Part shown: piece after piece, positions 8,910 to 17,399 of the stretch
How the letters are laid out: every line of letters begins with the position of its first letter
Numbering within the stretch: position 1 is the stretch's first letter
Source: Chloroflexota bacterium
GTDB taxonomy: Bacteria; Chloroflexota; UBA6077; CF-72
NCBI GenBank assembly: GCA_016191465.1
Contig: JACPOP010000016.1
Span: 62,001-126,000 of the forward strand
Reading direction: 5' to 3'
DNA: 64,000 nucleotides
Position numbers and translations under genes: made by a program
Notes under the pieces: model-generated
Told to the model about the DNA's origin: nothing
Databases searched by the model: none
The model's input: the letters and a program-made list of their open reading frames with translations, nothing else

Positions 8910-10351
8910 CAGTCCACCGCCCCAGCCGGACGGATGATGCCCACACCGTCCTCGGTGTGGATGAACGTTCCGAACGGCTCGGAGCAGCGCCGGAGGCGGT
9001 CCAGTACCTCCCGTCCAACCGTCTCGCCGGCGAGAACCGGCCGTCCTCGCTGGCCCGTCGGTAGGCCCATGCCCAGGTCGACCGGATACAGGCGGATCTC
9101 CGCCAGGCGGCGGTCGTCCCAATCGACGACCGCCAGGGTGCTCTGCCACTGGTCGCGCAGGATGGCCTGGCCCTGCGACTGCCCGCCGCTGCGGTCCTCG
9201 TAGAACGCCGACAATGGGGCGTTCGGCGGCAGTCGTCGGCGCGTGTAGGCGCTGGCGGGTTGGCGCAGCACGGTATCGCTCTGGAGGATGAAATCGCCCA
9301 GGCTGTAAAAGATCGGCTTGCCACGGTAGAGCTCAATCGCCTGGTCGCGGTGGGGGCCGTGGCCCACCACGGCGTCGGCGCCCGCGTCGATCGCGTGGTG
9401 GGCCAGCCGGACAATGTTCTCGCCGGGCTCGTCGTAGGGACTGCCCTGCAGCCCCGTGGGATAGCCCGGCGAGAAATGGTGGATGCTGAAGATCACCCAG
9501 TCGGCCATTCGGCGGGCATCCTCGATCCAGCCCAGGGTGGCGGCGACGTCCTCCTCGTTCAGGGTGTAGTGGGTCTCAAAGTGGTTCCCGGCCCGGAAGT
9601 GGAGTGGGGCCATGCCCCCGTACTCGCCCCGCAGGCCGAGCTCGAACGGCGGCCCTTCCGGGTCGCCAATGGCGACCCGGGCCCGTCCCTGGAGCCAGGC
9701 CATCACACCCTCCAGATCGAGGTTGCGCTGGTCCCAGCCGAGATGCTGGCTGATACGGCGAAGCGCGGCCATCGCCTCGCCGTCGACGGTGTAGCTGGCC
9801 TGGACCCTGATGTGGTGAATACCAGGCTTCCCGGGCACATCGCCCCGCGGGTCGACGGCGCGCCCGTACGTTCCGCCATTGAGGTGATCGGTCGCGGCGA
9901 CCAGTGCCACCCGGCCCTTGGGCGTATCCAGGTAGGCCGGCGACTGGGCCAGGGACAGGGTGGCGCCGGTGCCGGCGTGGGCCAGGCCGTACTCGTCGAG
10001 GTGGCGGATGTTGGCCAGGACGCCCGCGTCGCCGTAGTCGTAGGCGTGGTTCTGCGCGCAGGCGACCATGCCGAAGCCCATCCACTTGAGATCCTCGATC
10101 AGCCTCGGATCGGCGCGCATGTAGGTCCCGGAGTTGTCGGGCGCGGGGGGACCCTCGTAGTCGTGGAACAGACACTCCGAATTGCCGAACGCGACGTCTG
10201 CCCCACGCACGAGCTCGACGAGGCGGAGGTATTCGGGCTCCCGGAAGGGGCGCAGCGCCCGGGTCACGATCAGCTCTCCAGCCAGGGCCATGCGGATGGC
10301 GCCCCGCTGGGACTCGTACAGCATGAGCTCGGCCGGTCGGTCGTTCCCCAC
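8909..10351 (-). CDS. CapA family metallophosphatase-like protein
   Basis: A 480-residue CapA-type protein, of the fold named after the poly-gamma-glutamate synthesis protein CapA and related to calcineurin-like phosphatases. Motifs are GELIVTRAL near residue 25 (usual GD-M--R), FGNSECLFHD, AQNHAYDYGDAGV, VIFSIHHF and GADAVVGHGPHRDQAIELYRGKPIFYSLGDFI. No signal peptide is visible, unlike classical CapA. GTG 10351 is chosen because AGAGGAGAG lies 5 bases upstream; the frame is open to 10480. Paired with PrpD by a one-base overlap. In such settings a catabolic or hydrolytic role seems likelier than capsule synthesis (inference). Confidence 0.85.
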   Translation of the reverse strand: MGNDRPAELMLYESQRGAIRMALAGELIVTRALRPFREPEYLRLVELVRGADVAFGNSECLFHDYEGPPAPDNSGTYMRADPRLIEDLKWMGFGMVACAQNHAYDYGDAGVLANIRHLDEYGLAHAGTGATLSLAQSPAYLDTPKGRVALVAATDHLNGGTYGRAVDPRGDVPGKPGIHHIRVQASYTVDGEAMAALRRISQHLGWDQRNLDLEGVMAWLQGRARVAIGDPEGPPFELGLRGEYGGMAPLHFRAGNHFETHYTLNEEDVAATLGWIEDARRMADWVIFSIHHFSPGYPTGLQGSPYDEPGENIVRLAHHAIDAGADAVVGHGPHRDQAIELYRGKPIFYSLGDFILQSDTVLRQPASAYTRRRLPPNAPLSAFYEDRSGGQSQGQAILRDQWQSTLAVVDWDDRRLAEIRLYPVDLGMGLPTGQRGRPVLAGETVGREVLDRLRRCSEPFGTFIHTEDGVGIIRPAGAVD

Positions 10352-10659
10352 GGTCTCTCCTCTGGCATGGCGCCGCCCCGCGGCCGGGTGAAGCGTAGTG
10401 GGGCCAGCCCGTCCGAACGAGTGACCGCCGCACGACGAACCTGTTCCAGATGGCGACAGGTCACAGGACGAGAAGCGCACCTACCACGAAGAGCGCGCTG
10501 ATAGGGCGGTCCTGGCGCCTCGGGGCACCCAACATGGGTTATCTGGTCACTATTGGCCGATGCGTCAGGCCCATAGCCTCTTGGGATGTGGAGCAGCCGC
10601 GCAGGGACGGTGCGTCCCCTCCGTGAGACGGGCTCTGGGCAGATGCTGCGTGAGGAACC
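10352..10659. other. divergent intergenic region, CapA / P450
   Basis: About 310 bases between divergent genes, which should hold both promoters. I see no clear sigma-70 pair, palindrome or small gene in it. Confidence 0.35.
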
Positions 10660-11901
10660 ATGAACGACAAGGTTGAAGCGGTGGGCCCGCTTTCCCCCGT
10701 GCCGCCGCCCGCGGGCGGCGGCACGGACTGGGCCCGGGAGTGGGATCCGCTCGCCCCGGGCACCTTCGACGATCCCGCGGCCACGTACGCCGAGATGCGC
10801 GCGCGCTGCCCCGTCGCCCAGTCTGACCGCTGGGGTGGTTTCTGGGCCCTCACCCGCTACGACGACGTCGTGGCCGTCGCGGCGGACTACGAGACGTTCA
10901 CGACCGCGGTCCAGAACCTGGTCCCGCGGTCGCCCCGGTCAGGCGTCGCTCGCCGTCCGCTGCAGGTCGATCCGCCCGAACACGCCCAGTTCCGGCGTGC
11001 CATGAACCCCTACTTCGAGGTCGACCGGGTGGCGCTCCTCGAGCCCACGCTGCGGGAGGTGGCGGCTCGGTTCCTCCAGCCACTGCTGGACCGGGGCGCG
11101 GGTGACCTGGCCGAGGAGTGGGCGCGCCATTTGCCCATCCGCGCCGTGTGCGCGCTCCTCCGAGTGCCGGAAGGGGATGCGGAGTGGATCCAGTCGCGCA
11201 GCCGGCGGTATGTGGCGTCGATTGCCAGCGATCCGGAGACCGCGAACCGCCTGAGCGGCGAGCTCGACGACTATGCCCGACGCCTGGTCGCCACCCGGCG
11301 CGCCTCCCCGATCGACGCCCATCTCGACATCGTCAGCGGGCTGCTGGAGCAGGGCATCGGCGGCCGGCCGGTGGGGGACGAGGTCGTGGCGAGCTTCGTC
11401 CGTGGCCTCATCGTGGCGGCCGATCGGAGCACCACCCATGGCATCAGCAACGGAGCCCTGCACCTGGCCCGCGACCCGCGTCTCCAGGAGTACCTGCGCC
11501 AGCATCCCGGGCGACTGCCAGACGCAATCGAAGAGCTTGTGCGGCTCTACGCGCCCAGCCACGCCACCGCTCGCACGGCCACGCGAGACGTCGAGCTCGG
11601 CGGCTGTCCGATCAAGCAGGGCGATCCGGTCGCACTGGTTTGGATGGCGGCGAACCGCGACCCCGAGGTCTTCCCCGATCCCGACACTTTCGACATGGAC
11701 AGACGGCCGAATCGCCACGTCGGGTTCGGGCACGGCATCCACAAGTGCGGCGGCCAAACCGTTGCCCGTCTCCAGCTCCGGGTGGCGCTCGAGGTCCTGC
11801 TCGGCAGCACGAGCCATTTCGAGGTGGTCGGCCCGGTCGCGTACCAGACCTGGCCGGAGTACGGGCCGAACCAGCTCCCGGTGCGGCTCGTCCAACGATA
11901 G
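10660..11901 (+). CDS. cytochrome P450
   Basis: A 413-residue soluble bacterial P450. The heme loop FGHGIHKCGG carries the cysteine ligand C363. The K-helix E--R motif is EELVR, and the I-helix segment LIVAADRSTTHG retains the acid-alcohol region in altered form (Asp-Arg-Ser-Thr-Thr rather than Ala-Gly-x-Asp/Glu-Thr). The PERF-like block is NRDPEVFPDPDTFDMDR. It would need an external ferredoxin and reductase; neither is in the window. An internally deleted P450 relic begins 4 bases after its stop, so a tandem duplication once existed here. Confidence 0.95.
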   Translation: MNDKVEAVGPLSPVPPPAGGGTDWAREWDPLAPGTFDDPAATYAEMRARCPVAQSDRWGGFWALTRYDDVVAVAADYETFTTAVQNLVPRSPRSGVARRPLQVDPPEHAQFRRAMNPYFEVDRVALLEPTLREVAARFLQPLLDRGAGDLAEEWARHLPIRAVCALLRVPEGDAEWIQSRSRRYVASIASDPETANRLSGELDDYARRLVATRRASPIDAHLDIVSGLLEQGIGGRPVGDEVVASFVRGLIVAADRSTTHGISNGALHLARDPRLQEYLRQHPGRLPDAIEELVRLYAPSHATARTATRDVELGGCPIKQGDPVALVWMAANRDPEVFPDPDTFDMDRRPNRHVGFGHGIHKCGGQTVARLQLRVALEVLLGSTSHFEVVGPVAYQTWPEYGPNQLPVRLVQR

Positions 11902-11905
11902 CCGG

Positions 11906-12176
11906 ATGCCCGACCAGCCACACGCGCAGATCTGGAGACCCTTGGAGTCCGCGTTGCTGACGGACCCGGCGCGGGAGCACGCCTGGTTCCGCGACCGCTG
12001 CCCTGTTGCCTGGTCCGACACGCTGGGGGGCTCTTGGGCGGTCTTTCAATACGAGATCCTGGACGCGGGTCGAGGAGGTGCTCGCGCGGACGACCGGCTT
12101 CGCAGTGGCCGGCGAGGTGGGGCGCTCGTCCTGGCCACGCTACGGGGTGACGATGCTGCCGCTGACGTTTCAGTGA
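11906..12176 (+). pseudogene. internally deleted cytochrome P450 pseudogene
   Basis: The frame from ATG 11906 encodes a P450 N-terminus (LTDPAREHAWFRDRCPVAWS, then GGSWAVFQYE, the region before helix A to the beta-1 sheet). After about 12060 that similarity stops. In another frame, 12060-12176 encodes a P450 C-terminus (VEEVLARTTGFAVAGEV, then WPRYGVTMLPLTFQ and stop). Roughly 300 residues, including the I-helix, E--R motif and heme loop, are missing, and the junction changes frame. It follows the intact P450 by 4 bases and is best read as the dead second copy of a tandem pair. Confidence 0.8.
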
Positions 12177-12250
12177 GCAGGTTTGGCGTCGGGGAGACCC
12201 GAGACTTGGGCTCGTCGACTGAGGCGCGGGAATCGAGGTCCGAACGCCCG

Positions 12251-12279
12251 TTGACACTCGCTGAGCGCGCCCCTAGACT
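12251..12279 (+). promoter_or_regulatory. sigma-70-like promoter of the ABC importer
   Basis: TTGACA at 12251-12256, a 17-base spacer and TAGACT at 12274-12279 form a near-consensus promoter. The palindrome at 12281-12304 lies at the expected transcription start, so a bound repressor would block initiation. The solute-binding-protein gene starts 110 bases downstream. Confidence 0.7.
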
Positions 12280-12280
12280 C

Positions 12281-12304
12281 ACTCGATCGATTGACCGATC
12301 GAGT
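12281..12304. promoter_or_regulatory. 24-bp operator-like palindrome, site A
   Basis: A perfect inverted repeat: ACTCGATCG, six bases, CGATCGAGT. It begins one base after the minus-10 box. Related 24-mers occur at 17367, 18612, 21622 and 22132, so this is probably the operator of the TetR regulator encoded at 16634-17335 (inference). Confidence 0.7.
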
Positions 12305-12389
12305 ATGGGACCGCGACCGTGGACCGGTGGAGGAACCGCGGGCGGGGACCATCGTCAACTCGACTGGCAAGGAGCACAAGGGGAACTGG

Positions 12390-13586
12390 ATGACTGGACC
12401 ATCGAATCCCACGCGGCGTGATGTCCTTCGGCTAAGCGGCCTGCTGGGCCTCGGCGCCGCCGGGCTGTCAACCCTCGCCGCGTGCACGTCCGCACCCGCC
12501 GCCTCCACGGCGGTGCCGACCACCGCGCCGAAGCCGGCTGCCACGACAGCACCAGCCGTACCCGCGGCAGCAACGGCAAGTCCGGCCGCGGCTGGGAAAC
12601 CCGCAGCCTCACCCGTTGCGGCCGCTTCGCCCGCCGCGGCAGCGTCGCCCGCGGCCAACGCCGCGAACGAGGCTGCCCTGGTGGAAGCGGCCCGGCGCGA
12701 AGGACGCGGGCTCCTGTACGCGGTGAGTGACCCCGCCGCCTCGATGGCGACACTGGCAGCGTTCAAGGCGAAATACGGCATCGAGGTTGAGTTCCAGCGC
12801 CTCACCTCCGGCCCACTGGCGCAGCGGTATGCCGCCGAAGCCGATGCGGGCAATATCCAGGCGGACATGCTGATCACTTCCGATCCTGCATTCATGGAGC
12901 AGGCCACTGGTCGTGGCTGGCTGGCCAAGATTGGCCCCACCGACGTGCCGCTGCTGGCGCAGATGCCCAGGGAGTACGTCACCGACAGCACCGTGGTGGT
13001 GGCCTTTACACCCAGCGGCATCGCGTGGAACAAGAACCTCGTCAAAGACGCGGATGCGCCGAAGGCGTGGCAGGATGTATTGGACCCGAAGTGGAAAGGG
13101 CAGATCATCCTGCTCGACCCCAAGGGCTCAGCGCCCGTGCTGGAGTTCCTGACCGTCATGCGGGAGAACTTTGGGGATGATTTCCTGCGCAAGCTAGGCG
13201 CCCAGCAGCCACAGTTGGTGGCAAGCGCGGTCACGGCCTCGCAGCAGCTCGCGGCCGGCGGCGCCGCGCTGACCGTGCCGGCGGTACACGCGACGATCGT
13301 CCCTCTCCTGGCGCAAGGTGCGCCCATCGTCGAGGCGTTCCCGAACCCTGCCGCGCCAGCAGCAAGCGTGGCGGGAATCTCGGCCAAGGCGCCCCGTCCC
13401 AACGTCGCGCGCCTCCTCCTCAACTACTACCTGACCGTCGAAGGGCAGACGATCTTCAACAAGGACCTCTGGTCGCCACTCCCGAACATCGCGGGGACCC
13501 GCCCCCTGCCGCAGCTCTCGCCGAGTCGGGTGAAGGAAGGCCTCGCGGCCCAGGCGGACATCCTGCGGCTCCTCGGGTTGAGCTAG
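12390..13586 (+). CDS. ABC transporter substrate-binding lipoprotein (iron/Fbp-type, family 1)
   Basis: The signal region RRDVLRLSGLLGLGAAGLST ends in the lipobox LAAC, suggesting Tat-type export and lipid anchoring. A roughly 75-residue Ala/Pro/Ser/Thr linker follows. The binding domain (ADMLITSDPAFMEQATGRGWL, then GIAWNKNLV and WQDVLDPKWKGQIILLDP) matches FbpA/PotD-like type II binding proteins for ferric iron, thiamine or phosphonates. ATG 12390 is preferred because AAGGGGA precedes it by 6 bases and the Tat motif then begins at once. It heads an importer operon with an ATPase and a double permease, and site A overlaps its promoter. Confidence 0.85.
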   Translation: MTGPSNPTRRDVLRLSGLLGLGAAGLSTLAACTSAPAASTAVPTTAPKPAATTAPAVPAAATASPAAAGKPAASPVAAASPAAAASPAANAANEAALVEAARREGRGLLYAVSDPAASMATLAAFKAKYGIEVEFQRLTSGPLAQRYAAEADAGNIQADMLITSDPAFMEQATGRGWLAKIGPTDVPLLAQMPREYVTDSTVVVAFTPSGIAWNKNLVKDADAPKAWQDVLDPKWKGQIILLDPKGSAPVLEFLTVMRENFGDDFLRKLGAQQPQLVASAVTASQQLAAGGAALTVPAVHATIVPLLAQGAPIVEAFPNPAAPAASVAGISAKAPRPNVARLLLNYYLTVEGQTIFNKDLWSPLPNIAGTRPLPQLSPSRVKEGLAAQADILRLLGLS

Positions 13587-13617
13587 ACGGACAGTCTTTC
13601 CCACCAGGGCAGCAACG

Positions 13618-14835
13618 GTGGGCGTTCACGTCCCTTCCGCCACGGTTGCTGATCCAGGCGGCCGTCCGGTTACGCTTCTTTCCTCGATCCCTATGCCGAT
13701 CGCTTCAGCGGCTCCTGGCCAGACTTCGCCCAGCGTCCGTATTAGCGGCCTCTCCAAGGCCTACCGGGCACGCCGGGGAGAGGTGCCAGCGCTGGCGAAC
13801 GTGTCGCTGGAGATCGCGGATGGGGAGATCCTCGTATTGCTCGGCCCTAGTGGCTGCGGGAAGACCACCTTGCTGCGCTGCGTGGCGGGGTTGGAGCGCC
13901 CTGATGCGGGCGAGATTAAGATTGGCGGGTCGGTCGTCTTCTCCTCGGTGCGCGGCATCTCCGTGCCGCCCGAGCGGCGCAACCTGGGCATGGTGTTCCA
14001 GAGCTATGCGCTCTGGCCGCACATGACCGTCTTCGACAATATCGCTTACCCGCTCCGAAACCTGAAGATGGCGGCGGCTGAGGTGGGCGAGCGCACCCGC
14101 GCCGTACTGGGTGTGGTAGGCCTGGACGCGCTCGCGCGCGCCTACCCAGGCCAGCTCTCGGGCGGACAGCAGCAGCGGGTGGCCCTGGCCCGTGCGATCG
14201 TCAGCAACGAGGGTGTGATCCTGTTCGACGAGCCGCTCTCCAATCTCGACGCCAAGGTCCGCGAGCGGATTCGGCTGGAGTTGCTGGCCCTCCACAAGGA
14301 CATCCGCTTCTCCGCGCTGTACGTCACCCACGATCAGACCGAGGCCGCGGCCCTGGGTGACCGCATCGCAGTCATGAATGCGGGCGAAGTGGCGCAGGTC
14401 GGAACGCCGGCGGAGGTCTACCACCGGCCCGAGACCCGGTACGTGGCCGACTTCGTGGGCAGCACGAACGAGCTGGCAGGCACGATCATAGAGTTCCCCG
14501 ATAACGAAGGGTCTTGCCGGGTGGAGACGGCAGTGGGGCGCATCCACGGGCGGATGACGCCCGTGGCCGACGCACATCCCGGTGACGCGGTAACGGTGAT
14601 CTTCCGCCCCGAGCACTGCCGTATCGGCGAAGCGGGCGTTGGAGACGCCCGCGCCAATCGCTTCGTCGGCCACGTCGAACGGTCGATCTTCCTGGGCTCG
14701 TACGTTGAATACCTGGTCCGGGCGGGCGGTGCGCAGCTCGTGCTGCGGAGCATGGACGGCGACCTCCTCCCCGAGGGAACCGAGCTCTCGGTGTACCTGG
14801 CACCAGAGCGGGCCCGGGTCTTCCCCCGGGTCTGA
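13618..14835 (+). CDS. ABC transporter ATP-binding protein (Fbp/Pot type)
   Basis: A 405-residue importer ATPase. Walker A is GPSGCGKTT, the Q-loop is [14 protein letters not shown], the signature is LSGGQQQR, Walker B is [20 protein letters not shown] and the H-loop is YVTHDQTEA. The last 110 residues form a TOBE domain typical of the FbpC/PotA/UgpC group. GTG 13618 gives a 40-residue nonconserved head; ATG 13693 is another possible start, and neither has a strong ribosome binding site. It lies 31 bases after the binding-protein gene and 20 bases before the permease, and energises that permease. Confidence 0.92.
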   Translation: MGVHVPSATVADPGGRPVTLLSSIPMPIASAAPGQTSPSVRISGLSKAYRARRGEVPALANVSLEIADGEILVLLGPSGCGKTTLLRCVAGLERPDAGEIKIGGSVVFSSVRGISVPPERRNLGMVFQSYALWPHMTVFDNIAYPLRNLKMAAAEVGERTRAVLGVVGLDALARAYPGQLSGGQQQRVALARAIVSNEGVILFDEPLSNLDAKVRERIRLELLALHKDIRFSALYVTHDQTEAAALGDRIAVMNAGEVAQVGTPAEVYHRPETRYVADFVGSTNELAGTIIEFPDNEGSCRVETAVGRIHGRMTPVADAHPGDAVTVIFRPEHCRIGEAGVGDARANRFVGHVERSIFLGSYVEYLVRAGGAQLVLRSMDGDLLPEGTELSVYLAPERARVFPRV

Positions 14836-14854
14836 GCGGAGGGACGGACGAAGC

Positions 14855-16576
14855 ATGGCCGCGGCCACGGGTGAGGCGGTGAGCCGCAGGCAGTCTCCGG
14901 CGTGGACCCGCCTGCCGAGCATGGGACTCGTGGTCGGTGTCGTCACGGTCCTGCTGGCGTTGTTGGTGCTTTACCCGCTCGTCACCACCCTCGTGCGAGT
15001 CCTGCTCGATCCGGAGCAGCTCCGACTGGCGGAGATCGACTCCGCCGTTCCCGGAATGCTGGCGAACACGGCGATCGTGGTGCTCTTCAGCGCCGCGCTG
15101 GCGCTGCTGGTGGGCTCCGTTTTCGCCTGGCTGAACGAGCGGACCGATGCATCTCTCCGGGCGGTTGGCGAAATGCTGCCATTGGCCCCGCTCCTGACCC
15201 CGCCGCTGGCCGGGGTGATCGGCCTGGTCGTGCTGTTCGAGCCGCGGGCGGGGTTGGTCAACGGCTGGCTGCGTGCGCTGCTGGGCGCGGTGGGAATATC
15301 CACCTCCTCCGGCCCTATCAACCTTTACACCCTGCCTGGGCTTGTTGCGGTGACCGCGCTGTACCTGGTGCCGTACGTGTACCTGGTGGTCTCGACGTCT
15401 TTGCGCAAGCTGGACCCTTCACTTGAAGAGGCATCGCGGCTGAACCGAGCAGGTCCGCTGCGTACCCTGGTATGCGTGACGTTGCCGGCCATCAAGCCGT
15501 CCCTGATTGCCGCCGGACTGCTCGCCGTCATCAGCGCCCTGGGGCTGTTCTCGGTGCCGGTCGTGATTGGCACCGGCGCCCGGGTCGAGGTGCTCTCGGT
15601 CTACATCTTCCGGCTGCTGGAGAACTTCCCGCCGAAAACCGGCTCGGCGCTGATCCTGGCGGCGCTGCTGCTGGTGCTGGTGCAGGCGCTCCTCTTCGCT
15701 CAGCGTTGGCTGGCGCCAGCGGGTCGGCACGCCGCCGTCGGGGGACGCGGGTTTCGGACGAATCCGGTGCTGCTGGGCCGGCTGCGGCCCTGGGCGCGGG
15801 GCATGATGGTGCTGTACCTGCTGGTGACCGCGATCCTGCCGCTGGCGGGGCTGGTGTTCGTCTCGCTCCAGCCGTTCTGGACGCCCGCGGTCCAGTGGGA
15901 CCGGCTCTCCCTGAACAACTACAAGACCGTGCTGATCGATACCCGCGCGACCTCGCAGGCGCTCCTGAACAGCCTGGGCCTTGGCGCGGCGACGGCGACC
16001 ATCGTGATGCTCGCGGCCGGGCTGCTGATGCTGTACGTACACCAGGCGCGCGGGCGGGGGCGCCGATTCGTCGACGTCGTCACCAGCCTGCCGGCAACGT
16101 TCCCGCACACCATCATCGGCGTGAGCGTGCTCGTCGCCTTCAGCCGGCCGCCCTTGCCGCTGTACGGCACGGTGGGGATCTTACTGGTGGCCTACCTGAT
16201 CATGGGGCTGCCCTACGCCGCCCGCGCCGCGAGTGCCGCGACGGACGACATTGGGCTGGAGCTGGTCGAGGCGTCGCGCGTGTTTCGGGCGTCCGAACGA
16301 CGCACGTTCGTGCGGATCCTGCTGCCAATTGCGCTGCCCGGCCTCGCCGCGGGCTGGATCATTGTGTTCGTCACTACCGCGGGGGAGCTGACGGCCTCGG
16401 TGCTGCTCTCGAGTACGGGAAACCCGGTGCTGGGGCGAGTCATGATCGACCTGTGGGCGTACGGCAGCTACCCGCAGGTGACGGCGCTCGCGGTGATCAT
16501 CACCGCTCTGAACGGGGTGTTCGTGGCGATCATGCTCCGCGTTGCGCGCCGAACCCTGAGCCGAGCCGTGGCGTAG
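14855..16576 (+). CDS. ABC transporter permease with two fused membrane domains (FbpB type)
   Basis: A 573-residue inner-membrane protein with two copies of the importer permease domain. Each copy has a cytoplasmic coupling motif for the ATPase: EEASRLNRAGPLRTLVCVTL near residue 195 and VEASRVFRASERRTFVRILL near 475. About twelve hydrophobic segments are visible. The duplicated form is characteristic of FbpB-like iron permeases and relatives. The ATG at 14855 has GGAGGGACGG upstream. It completes a binding protein-ATPase-permease operon. The substrate is not certain: ferric iron is usual for the family, but the neighbouring catabolic genes allow an organic ligand. Confidence 0.9.
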   Translation: MAAATGEAVSRRQSPAWTRLPSMGLVVGVVTVLLALLVLYPLVTTLVRVLLDPEQLRLAEIDSAVPGMLANTAIVVLFSAALALLVGSVFAWLNERTDASLRAVGEMLPLAPLLTPPLAGVIGLVVLFEPRAGLVNGWLRALLGAVGISTSSGPINLYTLPGLVAVTALYLVPYVYLVVSTSLRKLDPSLEEASRLNRAGPLRTLVCVTLPAIKPSLIAAGLLAVISALGLFSVPVVIGTGARVEVLSVYIFRLLENFPPKTGSALILAALLLVLVQALLFAQRWLAPAGRHAAVGGRGFRTNPVLLGRLRPWARGMMVLYLLVTAILPLAGLVFVSLQPFWTPAVQWDRLSLNNYKTVLIDTRATSQALLNSLGLGAATATIVMLAAGLLMLYVHQARGRGRRFVDVVTSLPATFPHTIIGVSVLVAFSRPPLPLYGTVGILLVAYLIMGLPYAARAASAATDDIGLELVEASRVFRASERRTFVRILLPIALPGLAAGWIIVFVTTAGELTASVLLSSTGNPVLGRVMIDLWAYGSYPQVTALAVIITALNGVFVAIMLRVARRTLSRAVA

Positions 16577-16633
16577 CGGCTCGCACCCCGGATCGGACTA
16601 CCCTCCGCGGGCCTTCGCCGCTGCGCTGGTCGC

Positions 16634-17335
16634 CTAAGACCGGGCCGGGCGCAATGCGTGCAGCAAGAGGTCCACGTACGCCCGGCCGATCTCTTCGGGC
16701 GTCAGCGGGCCGTCCGGCCGATACCAGCGGCCGACGGTCAGCCCAGTACCGATGATGGCGAACACCGTGAGCTTGGGGTCCACCGGCCGGAGCTCGCCGC
16801 TCTCGATGCCCCCTCGCACCAGATCGCGAAACTGGTGCTCGTAGCTGTCGCGCATCGCCAGGTACTCGGCGCGGTGCGCCGGGCTGAGATGGTTCATGTC
16901 GGTGCGATTGACCGTAGTCCCGAACGCGCGCTCGGCGGAGTACTGCACATGGAACGCGATGGCGGCGGCAAGGCGCTCTGTCCAGGAGGGGCCAACCTCC
17001 TCGATGCGAGCCTTCAGACCGCTGGCCAGCTCGACCATCGAATCCTGGAGCACGTCGAAGAGGAGCTGCTCCTTGGTCGTGCAGTGGAAGTAGAGGGTCG
17101 AAATGCGAATACCCGCGGAGGCGGCAATGTCGCGCATCGAGGCGGCCTCATAGCCGCGTTCGGCGAAATGGGTCCGAGCCGCCTCGCGCACCAGCTCCAG
17201 CCGGGGTGGTCCCTCGACACCGGAGGGGCTCCCCGTCTGGCGCCGGGGGCGCGTCGCCGCCGGAGTATGCTTCGGCACCGCGGCCACGTGGCCGCGGTTG
17301 GCAGAATGCCGCGAGGGAGTTCTCTTGGTGGGCAT
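16634..17335 (-). CDS. TetR/AcrR family transcriptional regulator
   Basis: A 233-residue regulator. After a basic Arg/Pro-rich head of about 45 residues comes the TetR DNA-binding helix bundle: REAARTHFAERGYEAASMRDIAASAGIRISTLYFHCTTKEQLL. The C-terminal ligand domain ends YRPDGPLTPEEIGRAYVDLLLHAL, a tail seen in KstR2/FadR-like TetR proteins that sense acyl-CoAs. A 24-bp palindrome (17367-17390) lies 32 bases upstream of its ATG, consistent with autorepression. Related palindromes stand before the ABC importer, thiolase, MaoC and HgdB-like genes, so it is the best candidate regulator of the block (inference). Confidence 0.9.
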   Translation of the reverse strand: MPTKRTPSRHSANRGHVAAVPKHTPAATRPRRQTGSPSGVEGPPRLELVREAARTHFAERGYEAASMRDIAASAGIRISTLYFHCTTKEQLLFDVLQDSMVELASGLKARIEEVGPSWTERLAAAIAFHVQYSAERAFGTTVNRTDMNHLSPAHRAEYLAMRDSYEHQFRDLVRGGIESGELRPVDPKLTVFAIIGTGLTVGRWYRPDGPLTPEEIGRAYVDLLLHALRPARS

Positions 17336-17366
17336 GGAATAGGGCGTCGCGGCGCCCGGGTGTCCA

Positions 17367-17390
17367 GGCCGATCGATCGCCCGATAGTGT
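17367..17390. promoter_or_regulatory. operator-like palindrome, site B
   Basis: In the 64-base gap between thiolase and the TetR gene. By hand alignment its reverse strand matches the reverse complement of site A at about 17 of 24 positions, with the core CGATCGATCG. Its position fits TetR autoregulation. Confidence 0.55.
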
Positions 17391-17399
17391 ACGCCAACC

